From the NCBI GenBank assembly GCA_038501625.1, contig JAZAYU010000005.1, positions 13,045,484-13,109,483 of the forward strand: DNA of 64,000 nucleotides, written 5' to 3'. Positions 24,022 to 40,676 of the stretch are shown one piece after another. The stretch comes from Corbicula japonica. Taxonomy: Eukaryota > Mollusca > Bivalvia > Venerida > Cyrenidae. How positions within the stretch are numbered: position 1 is the stretch's first letter; every line of letters begins with the position of its first letter. The translations under genes and the position numbers were made by a program. The notes below the pieces were generated by a model. It was not told the DNA's origin, did not search any database, and was given only the letters and a program-made list of their open reading frames with translations.

Positions 24022-25654
24022 CATAACTATTTTTTATCCCCGGGATTACATTTTAATCATAACTTTAATAAATTTTTTATCCATTCAGCCATGTCAAATT
24101 TGATTCACTTAGGAGATGGGAACTTACTTGTATCACCGTCACCTGTATTCATTTGTTACATTATTATTGATTTATTTACCGATGTTCTTATGATAAAATA
24201 ACATAACAACATCAATATTTTGGACCCCTGCCCAAACCTTTCGAGGATTGCAAATTATACTATGATTTTGCAAATTATACTACGATGTTTTAAGTTTGTT
24301 TACAATTATTCATGCTTGCATGCCTAATTTGATGCAGATTTTGAATAGAAGGCGTAAATCGCATTACAAGATGATATGAAAACCTTCTTCAGTTTATTTG
24401 ATGTAATTCCAGTAATTGGATTTTAATAAAAAAATATCTGACAAATTTAATGAAAAGCCAACAAAAAAAACAGTTAATGTTAACAAAAAATGATAAGCTT
24501 TGAATTTTGCAACTTGTCATGCAAAAGCGTGCATTCGGTAAATTTCTTTTGCGTTTGCTATTTGTTATTTATGAATGAACTAAAGGACTCGTTTCATTTT
24601 CTTGCCTTGTAGATGTCATTGGCACTTTTATCAGGGTAGTTTACGAGTAGTTTTAAAGCCAGACACAATGCTATGGAAACTTATTGTTATGTTTCCAATA
24701 AAAAGGAAAATTAGATCACAGAATTACCTAATCACGCTAGGTCTTAGGACAGATAAAAATAAATAAAAATGCTTGTGTCTCACTATTAAGGGCCAAAAAT
24801 TGTCAAAAAACATAAAGACACCGAAAATACGGGTCTTAAAAGTCTTCCAAAATATATTGACACAAAATGATTAATTTCTTTAAAAAAAAATAAAGGTGTT
24901 CCAATATTTAGGGTGTACCAGAGACTCACGTACGGGTAATTACGATATTATCAATAGCTTTTGAAAACCAGGGGACATTGGGACTCCTTCAACATTTCAA
25001 AAGGTCATAATTATTTATAAAAGGTTAATGTCTGTATCTTGTTGAAAACTTTAGAAACTTTACAATTTACAACATGTGAACAAGAAGCAAATTAACATGG
25101 TTTTTGCTGTTTTTAATAAAAAAAACTACTCAATGAATTATTTTCTGTTTAACTTTATATAAATGTTGGTACAAAATTCTGCTTTCAATTTTTATTTATT
25201 CCCGTAATATGCGCAATAGCCGATGTCGTCTGCGACCGACACTTCCTGAATGAGGTCAACTCCCCCGAAGACTCATTTTCGCATATCGCGCTAAATGACT
25301 TTAATGGAGGTAATTAACTTCAAGTTAAATGATTTGAGTTCATAATTAAAGTACAGGGACGGTGTAAGTGGTGAGTGCCTCCCCCACCTGCCTCCCTCCA
25401 CTCTTCTTACCATTGAAAAATGTTACATTACATCTTATAATAGTTTAGCTCGCGGTCTGTTTTCAACCGAGTCCAATTTTGGGGGAAGTCATCCTGATTT
25501 AATGTAAAAGATCAGTTTTGACATTAATTACTTCCCTTGTTTCGGTCCACAACTCGGGCGGAGGGTGTGGATAATCGACACACCGTTCCCGATTATCGCT
25601 ACAAGTTTCAATAAAATCTATTAGAAAATCAATGAGAAGTTTGTGACACAATAT
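24022..25654. other. Non-coding stretch
   Basis: AT-rich. A GC-richer patch at 25200-25310 has ATGCGCAATA and CG-rich words but no linked exon. Confidence 0.45.
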
Positions 25655-25920
25655 TTGTAAATATATGAAAATGGAACTTTGAAAGCCACCAAACACGACA
25701 AAATATTAAAATATTGCAGGCTCAGTTAAATTGAACCCGTTCATGAGCAGAAATGGAAATGCGTATGTCCAGGCCGCCTAGCCCCGGGTTGTGAGCGCAA
25801 CTCGATATTTACACTAATATAATTATGTAACGGGCTCAAAGGCGTTCGATACGCGTAATTAATAACATTATTGATTGAATATACAGGGAGACTTTCTATG
25901 GCCGCCACACGACACAAACA
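25655..25920. repeat. Family C copy
   Basis: AATATTGCAGGCTCAGTTAA, GCCGCCTAGCCCCGGGTTG and GGGAGACTTTCTATGGCCGC. Confidence 0.65.
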
Positions 25921-26070
25921 AGGCAAAACAGAAAGACCCAGGACAAGCTCAATCCATTATATCCTGCAAACTTCGTTTTCGGGAGTTATACATTCTTAAG
26001 TAAGAGATACAGAACATGCATATGTTGAAGTATAAAGTACTGAGTAAAATGTAGAGAAATAAAATATATA

Positions 26071-26147
26071 ATGGATGTGCCTGCTGATCTGGATCTACTC
26101 TGGACACTTATGTGATACAAGGTATATCCATTTGGTAAAGGGTTAAT
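26071..26147. mobile_element. TTAA MITE right-arm fragment
   Basis: ATGTGCCTGCTGATCTGGAT and GGTAAAGGGTTAA; the left half is absent. Confidence 0.55.
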
Positions 26148-26264
26148 ATGTAAAATGTAAATGAATCATTATGTATGTAACTTGAGGCTGAAGATAAGAA
26201 CGCCTCTTTGTTACTTGCCGACACTGATACAAAAACATTTGTAACAAAGCACCTTAACTTAGGT

Positions 26265-26465
26265 AAAAATGGTGGCAGGAAAAAATCTTTTCTTTACGAT
26301 TATCTACACATCCTGTTTGATCATCTGTGCAAGTTTGAAAGAAATCTGCCCGATAGTTAACAAGGAGTTGATCCCACAAAATTTGGGGGATGTACATATG
26401 GACAGACACACAGGCAAGTGCAACTTTATATGCCTCCCACTTCATGGGGGCATAACACCAAAGAA
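26265..26465. repeat. Interspersed bivalve-type repeat
   Basis: Contains TGTGCAAGTTTGAAAGAAAT, a GACAGACACACAGGCAAG core and CCTCCCACTTCATGGGGGCA. A similar fragment occurs near 46360-46440. The ORFs on both strands are non-coding shadows. Confidence 0.5.
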
Positions 26466-27320
26466 CGTTCTTGTGAATGGTCTGTTTAATGACAGGACAC
26501 AATTTCAACCAATCATCTTCCGAGAACTGGAGACTGAACACAAGTCTCAGATTTACATTATTGAAAAAGTTTTGGTCTGTCATCAGCAACTGCATGGTTT
26601 GGAATCCACATTAGGTTTTAAAACACTGATTAATAAGTACCAAATGTAGCAAAAACATTATAACATTTAAACTAACTAAAACATAACTAGCATTCTTTGA
26701 TTTTAATAAAAATATTCATCAGATACATATCAATCACAAACATACATTTACAAAGTCAATTGCAAATCATTGTTCACAACAGTTGCTGGTAATATATTTC
26801 TTGCATACCAGACAAGTGTTTCCACATGTTTTACTGGGATAGGACAATCTTATCTTTCCCTAGGGTAAAGATACTGTTAGAGGATGTCATTAAGTGATGA
26901 CATCATTATGTTCACATCCAAATTTTTAGCATATGTAAACAAATTTTGATGGTATACATGTACAAATGTTATAAACATCAAAGAGTATCTTGCATGAGAC
27001 ATTCAGCAGAACCTACCCTAACAATGACAGTTCACTGTCTTAAAACCTTACACTCATGCAAGATATTTATAGCCAATATTTCAGTTCCAAACAAAAACAT
27101 TGTTATCACAGTTTAGTTTTAGAGTAGTCAAGTTTAGTTTTAGAGCAGTCATTTTTCAGCTTGAACAACTTTATTGAAGACAAAATGTTCTTTATCTGAA
27201 TAGACATAGATTTAGAAAGGAGAAAACACATTTAAATATCATGTCACTGGTTGACAATGTGATCTTAAAACAATATAGCAAGATAACAAAACATAATAAA
27301 ACTTTAGTTTTAAATTGGCT

Positions 27321-27630
27321 TTAACCTTTTTATCCATATAATTACAGGTACATGAGTTTTATCATGTGGACAACCAGTGTAGATCAAGATCAGCCGGCAC
27401 ATCTGTGCTGTATGATCTTGATCTTCACTGTTGATCACTTGTGTTTGGTTCATCCCACAGCGCCAGTTCTGCTTACCAAAAGTGGCCCACTTGGCACTAA
27501 GCATTCGAGGAACTGCTCCAGTCGAGCGAGTAGTCCTTCTTACCCATTTAAAGTTTGAGAATAGGTTGAGGTCATTTAGTCCCCAAGGACTCTAATCATT
27601 CGCTTTACCGGATAAAACTGCGATTCAGTG

Positions 27631-27679
<49 letters not shown>

Positions 27680-27842
27680 TTTTAGTTTTTCGCCCCTATA
27701 TCCAAGTTTGACGATCGATTTGCACGTCAGAATCGCTGCGGACCTTTTACTAACAGTGAAGATCATTATAAGATGGCATGATTGTGATCTGGATCAACAC
27801 TGTTTGACCATGTGGTAAGTTGTATATGGAATAAAGGGTTAA
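27321..27842. mobile_element. TTAA-flanked palindromic MITE (piggyBac-like) with 28S rRNA insert
   Basis: TTAA at 27321-27324 and 27839-27842 bracket TIR-like ends (ACCTTTTTATCCATATA / TATATGGAATAAAGGG). The two arms GATCTTCACTGTT and AACAGTGAAGATC face each other across the rRNA fragment. Confidence 0.75.
27443..27744 (-). pseudogene. 28S rRNA gene fragment, about 300 bp, inside a TTAA MITE
   Basis: On the minus strand the sequence reads through conserved 28S landmarks in order: GACGTGCAAATCGATCGTC, CATCTAGTAGCTGGTTCCC, CCGAAGTTTCCCTCAGGATA, AGTTTTATCCGGTAAAGCGA, CCTATTCTCAAACTTTAAAT and GTGGGCCACTTTTGGTAAGC. Differences at normally fixed positions (for example around AAACTAAAAGAACC) suggest a decayed copy. 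It sits where the central loop of a palindromic TTAA-flanked MITE should be. Confidence 0.93.
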
Positions 27843-28322
27843 GTCACAGTTGCTTACAAAATTGTATGATTTAGAGAAACATAAAATATAAACTGTTTTG
27901 CTACTATAAGATGTCATGGCACCAATAAAACATTTCACAAAAAATATTTGTTCTGTTTATATCTGATGGAAAAAAAACAACAACAAATTATGTTTGGGGA
28001 ACCTAATACTCCCATAATGAAGAAAACAAACTTTAAAAATCATAACAAACACTAATTTAAACTAAATAACATCTCATTATAGTATGTAAACATTAAAAAA
28101 ATCACTTTTATTAATTTCTGGTTTATTAGACTGTCCACAGACAAAAATCACCACAAATTTATTTGTAGTATTAATTGGGTGTTCTCCTTTCAATGTTTGC
28201 AATTAGGTTTGGAAAGTGTACAGCACAACTCACTATGCCATAAAATCACTGTATTTAGGCAAAAGTATGATGTAAACCTCATCAAATATTTTAGGAGTTG
28301 CTGATCATGTGAAATGTAAACG

Positions 28323-28578
28323 TAAACCCTTCACTCCATGGGATATGGCTTATATGCCATGGAAGACCAACGTCAATCCAGATTAGCATATACAGCTCAG
28401 CCAGCAGTCTGGTCTGGAACTACATTTTTCACTTCATTGTCAGAAATAACCTAATGAAACTTAAAGCAATTAGTGTAGATCCTGAGCAAAGTTCAGACTG
28501 CACAGTTCTGCAAGCTATTTGGATCTACACAGGTCGCACACAAGATAAAAGCAGTATTCGCGTGGAGTAAAGGCTAAA
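28323..28578. mobile_element. TTAA MITE copy downstream of GATE-16
   Basis: TAAACCCTTCACTCCATGGG start; GTCAGAAATAACCTAATGAA centre; right end CGTGGAGTAAAGGCTAAA. Confidence 0.65.
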
Positions 28579-29140
28579 AGGTAGAAATCAAATACAACCA
28601 TTTAAGTTTGTTCTTGTAATAAAGATGTCATATTTCATATAGAGTTGTTACAAGCCAATGATGGAACATTAAAACTTGACAAAATTTTTTTTTTACATAT
28701 TTCGACAGCATACATCGATTACCAAAAATCTATATGCTTGATTTATAACTAATAAACAGAGGTTTGCTCTTAGCAAAATATTTGTAATAATTCCATAAAA
28801 ACATTCATTTTAAATCAATACAGTCATGAAAACCACACTGTAGGTAAAGACAAATCAACAATTCCACATAACAATATCTCTATGTAGTTTAACAAGCTCT
28901 TGTTTTGAGGAGAGATGTTACCCTAAAATGCTTTGCTAACTACATGTACAATTGATGTGGTAACTTTAGTTAATAACTACAGAAGCTGACCATTATACAA
29001 CACATACTGGTCCTGTCTAATTATTCTTCAGGAAATACGTTCCAATTATACCATGTTTGTTCATCTAAACCTGATAAAATGACAATACTGTTGACTAACA
29101 CATCAATATATTACGAGTATATATTTTTCGACTCAACTAG

Positions 29141-29270
29141 CCAAGATAATAAAACAGACTGAGGCCCAGTCTCAAAATAAAAGAAGCTGATTGATTGAAA
29201 CTGAGCTCAGTCTCAAAACTGACCAATCAGATGCTAGAGTTTTGAGACAATCTTCAATCTGTATAATGAG
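29141..29270. repeat. Foldback copy 6 (strongly diverged)
   Basis: CCAAGATAATAAAACAGACT start, central ACCAATCAGATGCTAGAG, and an end like TCTGTATAATGAG. Both arms are recognisable but heavily mutated. Lies 3' of the GATE-16 gene. Confidence 0.65.
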
Positions 29271-29520
29271 ACACTGTAACATTAAAAAATATGGCATTGT
29301 CTAACATTTAAAGTGGCAAGTTTGCTTTTACTTACATTCTTTGACAGACTTACTTAATATAAATTTTGATATTGTGGAGTCATTAATGGACTGTGAAAAA
29401 ATGACACAATTACATACTTGTTTAAGACAGAAAAAACGTTAAAATATTTAAAAAACTGACCAATAATTTGCTCCTTTGAACCTAAGTTGAAATAATTAAG
29501 TAAGCTGAACAAAAAACTCT

Positions 29521-29526
29521 TTTATT
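29521..29526 (-). terminator. Possible poly(A) signal of GATE-16
   Basis: AATAAA on the minus strand, about 165 nt beyond the stop codon. Such hexamers are common in AT-rich DNA, so this is only the nearest good candidate. Confidence 0.3.
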
Positions 29527-29688
29527 ATGAGTTTGTCTAAAAGTAATTTATTTGTAACAATTGAGTTTTCACATTTAAGTCAACAAAAATAAACCACAAT
29601 ACAACCCTCAAGACACTGAATTAAAACCTGAAGATGATCAAAAATTGCCCAAATATGAAAGAATGTACATAAATAACTGTTAAACCAT

Positions 29689-33950
<4,262 letters not shown>

Positions 33951-34000
33951 TTTCGTAAGATTTTGCGTAAATTACAAAACTTCTGAGGTTTATTTTGATA

Positions 34001-34018
34001 TGACGTCACAGATAGGAT
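34001..34018 (-). promoter_or_regulatory. Palindromic CRE and inverted CCAAT upstream of GATE-16
   Basis: A perfect TGACGTCA lies at 34001-34008, about 50 bp upstream of the GATE-16 ATG. An ATTGG (inverted CCAAT) follows within about 15 bp. CREB/ATF and NF-Y sites are often found together in proximal promoters. The transcription start is not known, so promoter function is inferred from position. Confidence 0.5.
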
Positions 34019-34372
34019 TGGTCTAATACTCTACCTAATATATTTCTGCCTCGCAGAATCGGATCGTCTTTGGGAATCCAAATCACGCAATCTGAACGGT
34101 CTAATGAGAGATTTTCGGTTATTCCAATTGCACACCAGTTTTAACAGTCCATTTGTCCCTAATCTTTAATGAAAACATAAAAATCATTATATGTTTGTGT
34201 ATATAAACATACAATAAAGCAAATAATAGAATCTTTGAATACATAATCTTAAATCTTAAAAATAATAATTACAAAGTGAACAGGAAGCAATTTTCATAAA
34301 ATCTTTACTAGATATAACACTATCAATACAAATCATAAAGCAGTGTTATTCTACAGATGAGTTTAACTTATT

Positions 34373-34738
34373 ATGTTTATATTTTTGTGCCATTGCATGC
34401 ATCATTGTCGAGAAGATGGGTGTGTTGAATTAATATTCACCGAACAACTTGTAAATTTTCCGTTTATAGACGGCGATGTTCCTCGTGCAACATCTTACGG
34501 GATTTATATCTCACAGCTTGTTCGCTTTTCAAGAGCTTGCAACGATGTGAATGATTTCAATAAATGTAATCTTTGCATTACAGAAAATTTTTTAAAACAA
34601 GGTTATCAGTATCACAAATTAAGGAAAACCTTTTGCAAGTTTTATCGCCGATTCCCAGATCTAATTCATAAATACAGGTGCAGTTTAAAATCACTATTGC
34701 AACAAGGTATTTCACAGCCAGTTTTTAAGAAGATTTAA
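34373..34738 (+). pseudogene. Remnant of a retroelement-encoded protein (C-terminal part)
   Basis: The 121-codon frame contains LVNFPFIDGDVPRATSYGIY and ISQLVRFSRACNDVNDFN, then YHKLRKTFCKFYRR and QGISQPVF. This is the recurring C-terminal signature of reverse-transcriptase proteins multiplied in many aquatic invertebrates (recognised from memory; exact clade not assigned). Upstream domains are absent and the end is cut short. A tail repeat begins about 240 bp downstream, probably the 3' UTR of the same element. Confidence 0.6.
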
Positions 34739-34974
34739 TTTATAAAGTTAAGAAGATAAAAGGCAATGTTAATTTCTCTCGGTTATTCGTAATAACCATC
34801 TGTAAATTAAGGTTACCAACATGATATTTTACAGCGCTCTGCAGGCCTGGTGATTAAACCATCTACAGTTGAACATTATGCTTACCTCTTCGGTTGCACG
34901 ACGGTGGCAGGGGTTTAAGAGTTTATGAAGGTTTATGGGGAAATCTTTTCTTAAAAGAACCTAGAAGCTCGATT

Positions 34975-35440
34975 TATTTCTTTTATCTCTGTCATCGTGT
35001 TCTTGCTGATTTTACTCCAAGGGCTCTGGTCTCGGTAAGATCATTGAGTACCCGCCCCATTGGCTTTGCAATGCTATTAGCTTCTTATGTTTTATATGTT
35101 TGTGTGCTTTTGCATGCAAGATTGTTTAGCCGATAGGTGGGTTTGAGTTATTTCACCAAGACAACTTGTACTTGTTTTGTAATACGAGAACCTGTTGGGG
35201 TGAGGTTGGTGCACCCTAGAACCTGGTTTAAACCCCCAGTGGCAATTTGTTTTGCCACTGACCGTTCCAAGTTGGTAACCCCTCTGGTTCTCACTTTCGT
35301 TAATTGTTTGTGGCGTCCATTTTGAAACTGATTATTGTAATACCATGCTCTCTTTTCCTCTCTACTTTTTGGCTGTGTGTGGAGGCTGTGTCTGCTGGAT
35401 GTGGCCATTCCTGATATGCATATTTCATTATTTTGTAATT
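34975..35440 (+). repeat. Retroelement tail repeat, longest copy
   Basis: About 460 bp starting at CTCTGTCATCGTGTTCTTGC and ending GATATGCATATTTC. It shares its full length with 17330-17800 and includes a hairpin AGTGGCAA...TTGCCACT near 35238. It lies after the retroelement remnant and in the same orientation. Confidence 0.75.
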
Positions 35441-35650
35441 GTTTGTTCATGAGAAAACTTGTATGGGCAAGTTTTAGGTGTTCATGAAAAAACTTGTATG
35501 GGCAAGGTTTAGGTTTGTGAACCCTAGAGCCTCGTTTGAACACCCAGTTGCAAAATATCCGATAATGACCGTTCCAAAACGGTAACCACTCCATTAACTT
35601 TTTGTTAATTCTTTGTGCATGCTCATATTATCAGTGCATGCTCTCTGATT
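35441..35650 (+). repeat. Second, partial tail-repeat copy in tandem
   Basis: Shares ACCCTAGA-GCCTCGTTTGAA, CCGTTCCAAAACGGTAACC and TGCATGCTCTCTG with the tail family. Its front contains a local duplication of ACTTGTATGGGCAAG. It directly follows the copy at 34975. Confidence 0.65.
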
Positions 35651-36063
35651 TTTTTTCGTTGTTGTTGGACGTTGTGGGTGTATTCGATTTTTCGAGTTGG
35701 TTAGAGCCCCGGATCTTCATATGTATGGGTAACCAATACGATTAACCAATTTGGGACCAAGCCCCCGCCGTGTGACTGCGGACCCTCAGGTCCGACACAG
35801 GGTACGCCGAAAAGGAACTCTTATAAATAACAACAAAATTTATTCAATTATCCTCTTTTATTCCTCAAATGAAACTATTTTTCATATATATTTAAAATAT
35901 AGATATTACTGTAACCATTTCACTTAAAAAATAACTAATTTGGATAAAAGAATTAACTTAATTGTAAATATATCGAATAACAAATTTACAATAAATATTG
36001 TTTATTCTGTAGAAAACCATTAAATTAGACGAATAGAATGAAATCTGGTCATATTGCTTCCCT

Positions 36064-38089
36064 CACGGTATGTACCCAGATAATGAGAATCGCGGATAAT
36101 GAATGATTGTGAGTATAATGATAGATCGCCAGCTCGGAGAAAACAGCATGAAGAGGTTAGTAATTGTATGAATTTCTTGTTATTGAGATCAAATACTTAT
36201 CTTTTGCGATAGATAACAATCAAGCGACGTCCTACCCTCCCTCTGATACCCATATATTTGTAATCGGCCATCAGATAAAGTAAAAAACAGGAAATGATCA
36301 CGCAACATCCAAGATTTCTACAAAAAACTACATATTATGTCCATTAAAATATATTTAAACCTCACCCCGCTTTAGCCAGTATTATGAGTATATTCCTTAA
36401 CAAACATCTTTTTTCTGAGGCACCTGAAGCAAATTGGATAACGGGGATTCGTCTAGAAAAAGTTAATGGATAACGTAAATTCGTGGCTGGATAATGGTAT
36501 AGTTTCCCTTATTTGAACCTAAATACTATTTATTCTATGTCTTTTTGCATGTTCCATCTCTTTCCGCAAACTGCTGTCTTTATGAAACAATACCACCAGC
36601 CCTACTGACAAGATAAATGACCCATTTATCTTAATGATCTCCCGAAATAGCCTAATTTCGTTCTGTCCCGAAGGCATCAACTAAGAACTAACCCAAAGCC
36701 TCTTAACACCCGGGTTAAGCGAATCTGTATTTGGCGGTGATAAATACATTAGTTAATTACTCTAACTATTTTGGTCTAAGATACGTATTCACGTAATGAT
36801 TCACGTAATGGGAGCCAACCGTTATACATAAAAACGCTTTTAAGAGTGGCGTCCTTTGCCAATTTTGTAGTTACTGTTTAAAAACTGTATCAATTAAGTA
36901 GCATGAATTAGTTGTAGTTTATATTAATTATGCCAATATGCAAAACTTATAATTGACTGAAAAAGAGCGAATTTCGCAGAAATATAAGTCTAATTAATAC
37001 ATGTCATGATCTGGTGTGAGAGAAATTTGTTGCGTGACTAACGCTTAACAACTTGCTATTTAAATGTAAATTTACTCCTACATTGATTGTGCAGGAATGT
37101 TAAATGTTTCATTCTTTGTTTAAAAGTCTTCTTCAGTTTTTTTCCATATTTTAATACCTTTGTTTGCGCTGTGAAATGTAACACGACACTTTCATATTAT
37201 CTTTTAGACGAAATCTGCGATTTACAATTGTATATAAAACATGCAAAAGTAAGTATTCTGTACAAATGAGACGCGGATATTTGAAAATTGTGTTAGAAGA
37301 TACTACACATCAAAGTGCTCGTGTTTTCGCGATCACGCATCGTTGTTTCGTGTTCTCGCCGAACATGTCGACAGGGCTAAACAACGATGGCCTCAACGGA
37401 ACACCGTACCATACCATTTGTCATGGTAACGCTTTAATTTGATTAAAGCTACGACCAAAAAGGTCATAAATACAATGAAAAGATACAGATGTTTTGAAAT
37501 GATCGTAGTGGATAGCAAAAAAGGACTATATACAAGAGTTATTAAAATAAAATAATTTTATCTGAACATTTAAATTAGGAGCAACACGAAAATTCCACCA
37601 TTATCCATTTAATGAATATTTGAATTTCCCATTATCAACCGAGCGAATCCCCGTTATCCAATTTGCTTCAGGTGCCTCAGAAAAAAGATGTTTGTTAAAG
37701 AATATACTCATAATACTGGCTAAAGCGGGGTGGCATATTGACTGTCGATGTTTGGGCTTTAATAACAGCAATGTCGTGTACAAAAACACGTTTAAATATA
37801 TTTTAATAGGCATAATACGTGTTTTTTTTTGTAGAAATCATGGATTTTGCTTGATTATTTTCCTGTTTTTTATTTTATCTGACGGCCGATTATAAATGTA
37901 TGGGTATCAGGGGAAGGGTAGGACAATCGTTTGATTGTTATCTATCGCAAAGGTTAGTATTAGATCACAATAACATGAAATTCAAACAATAACTAACCTC
38001 TCCATGCTGTTTTCTCCGAGCTGGCGATCTATCATTATACTCACAGTCTATCATTATCCGCGATTCTCATTATCTGAGTACATACCGTG
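36064..38089. mobile_element. 2 kb element with long inverted arms (about 435 and 498 bp)
   Basis: Left arm 36064-36498 and right arm 37592-38089 are inverted copies: CACGGTATGTACCCAGATAA at the left end mirrors the right end. Inner landmarks such as CGCCAGCTCGGAGAAAACAG, CACCCCGCTTTAGCCAGTAT and AAGCAAATTGGATAACGGGG occur on both arms. The right arm has about 60 bp missing from the left. The 1.1 kb spacer has no recognised gene. Confidence 0.8.
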
Positions 38090-40141
38090 TCCCTTTACGC
38101 AACTAAAATACAACCGGACAGAATGAACGTCCGTTTATAAAATAAATTTAGACTGAAAATGGTCAGTTTTTTAATAAATATGCAATAATACTTGTTTTAT
38201 CAACAGAAATGTTATAGAATCTGAAAAAAATCTTGAATGAACGAAAATCACAATACCCAAACGCAGTATATTTTTTTAACTGTCCTATAAATTGGATGAG
38301 AGAAGATAAAAGAGAAACATATCTGACTTGACACAAAAGGCCAAAACTATTTCATTACAGTCTCATTTTTTGCGCAAAAATATGACAGGAATATTTAAAA
38401 AAAATACACATTAGCTATAGTAAACCCAGTTTGATATAGATTTATCGCTACAGAATGCTATATAATATCATACTGTAAGTAGTAGATGTTTAGTTCTCAC
38501 TCTTCAAATAAACAAAATAACATAAAACCATTAGAGCAAAAATGTAAATGAATACTGGACATTTTGAGTGAAACGAATAATATTTATTAAACAATTTAAC
38601 ACAACAACACAGCCTTTGGTCTACTTAAGTTCAACATATCTGCTGTCCAATACTTAAGGCAATAGTCTTGCTTTCAAATGCAATAACTTTAAGTTTGAAG
38701 TAAAATTAATAAATGGTATATAACACATTAATAACAATGGTTGGAGGCAAATATATTTATAATTAGCTATATTTTATTAGGCCATATAATTTACTATTTT
38801 CACTGAAGATTTACACCATTATATCAGTCTATAGCGTCTATGCAAATAATCACCCTCTTTTTCAGAAATAAAAACCACGAATATATTTTTACACGAGAAA
38901 AATCCTCCTGAAATACTAAGGGTTGTAAACTATTCAATTATGTCATATATACCGGGGTAAGTAAGACAAATATATTTATAATTTAAATAATTATACTAAT
39001 TTACATGCGGGTACAGAATGTACTAAACAAAACTTAAAATAGTCAAGTTTCCTGTAAAACAACCTATAACAAATCCCACAAAATACAGAAATTCTCTAGA
39101 AAAGCGCTATCATACAGTTTTAGGTTCGCCTGGTACAATTGTTCTTCCTGCTTATCCCTGTCGTCTTTAAAAAGTTTTAGAACAGAAAGTTTTCTCTCGT
39201 ACCATCACTCCGAACCTCCTGAACCTTTCGGGGTTAGGGGATGGACTCACAAAATTAGCAAGATGTGGTCTTACACCCAACGGATCTATGAGTTGAAAGT
39301 TTGGAATTCTACTAATAAGGACACAAGTCTGCAGATGGTGATTTACATGTCGTACGTCCCCTCTACGCACCCGAAACCCTTTCTTACGTGCAGAGCAAGT
39401 ATAAATAAGAAGCATGCGTTTGTGAAGGCAATAAAAAATGCTATTTAGGTCACAAGGGTGTGTAAAAGCTCCACAAAGTCGGGCAGTTGGCAACCGGACA
39501 ACACATCCCATACCGCGGAATACTTCCGAAAGAGTAGTCCTTTTTCTCGTTGGATAAAAAATTAACAGTCGATCTATCTATTAATAAAAATATATCCGAC
39601 CAAACATACTTATTTTAAACCCATATATAAATATTTAAAGCCGTTACTTAATTACCCTGTAATAATTTCTTAAATATATTAAAATGTATATGTTCAATGC
39701 ATACTGTGTCAGTCAGTGCACACACCGGGCCGCGCAGTCAATTGCACCAAAATAAGTAAATAGGCCAAATTCAACCTGACAACCCAAATCTGAATGAATT
39801 TACTTCGGCAAGACATAAAGACAAATAACTCCGGTTACTATAATTTTGTATACACAGTCAAACTTTTTTGATCAGGTATTATTATTCGACCCATTTCGTA
39901 AACATGTAAAAAAAGTAATACATGCATATCAGGAATCGCCACACACACAAAACACAGCCTCCCCACGTAAAGTAATCACAAACTACCTAAATGTAATTAT
40001 TTCCACGTTATGTCCGGGAAAAGGTACCAAATGTATCCAGTACAATGATCTCGGATATTTTGTGACGTCCGAAATGGTTTCCAATAATTTCCTATATTTT
40101 TTTCCTATGCCTGGACCTGGTTTTGTTTTCGCGCACATGTC

Positions 40142-40378
40142 TCACATTTCACACCATTTATTCACTGAATCAATTATTCCGGGCAAATTTAAAGAACTTC
40201 TAATAGCCTCAACAGTTCCATCGTGTCCAGGTGTTTTATTATCTTGTACAAAAAAAACATCTTGTATTTCGAGTAGCGACCATTGTCTGCGAGACTGCTG
40301 GAATTCCCATGACCTTTGAAGCGCTCCGTCTTTACTAAACTTTAGGTCAGAAATCAGAACTAGAATGTCGAATTTCAT
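40142..40378 (-). CDS. Unrecognised 78-codon ORF
   Basis: Starts MKFDILVLISDLKFSKDGAL and has a balanced amino-acid mix, in a stretch somewhat GC-richer than its surroundings. No family or splice context is established. The overlapping plus-strand ORF looks less protein-like. Could be part of an old transposon. Confidence 0.15.
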   Translation of the reverse strand: MKFDILVLISDLKFSKDGALQRSWEFQQSRRQWSLLEIQDVFFVQDNKTPGHDGTVEAIRSSLNLPGIIDSVNKWCEM

Positions 40379-40676
40379 TAATCATATTATCTGCATTTCA
40401 CATAATTTCAATCCGTTTTAATCCCAATACTTTTTCCAGTTGCTGTAAAGCACATTCTCCTGATGGATTTCTGACTCATCTAGCCTTAAAGGGAATTATA
40501 ATTTCACTATTTTCAAAATTACTGCAGTGGACATCACATCGAGTTTTCGACTGTAGTGAAGGCAATTCGAAATGGTTAGACTGACATATGACAATGTCTG
40601 GAAAGCATATGTGTATACCATCTTAATTGTACCAGTGCTATAATTTGCAGCTGTGTTAACTATCTGCCCGAGTGTT

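Larger units (their letters stand above)
27843..29520. other. Downstream flank of GATE-16
   Basis: Holds one TTAA MITE and foldback copy 6; otherwise AT-rich and may include GATE-16 3' UTR. Confidence 0.4.

Noticed and set aside
26254..26649. ORFs of 113 and 126 codons on opposite strands
   Set aside because: Both fall in an interspersed bivalve-type repeat whose text recurs elsewhere in the window.
35148..35594. 148-codon minus ORF
   Set aside because: It lies antisense across two retroelement tail repeats and has no protein-like features.
35691..35815. tRNA-like GTTGGTTAGAGC segment with a distant GGTCCGACAC
   Set aside because: The A and B box resemblance is weak and they are about 90 bp apart; not enough to call even a SINE.
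39167..39511. 114-codon minus ORF
   Set aside because: Basic, no recognised motif and no linked exons; may be transposon debris.
39846..40319. 157-codon plus ORF
   Set aside because: Its composition is odd and an overlapping minus ORF looks more protein-like. Neither matches a known family.
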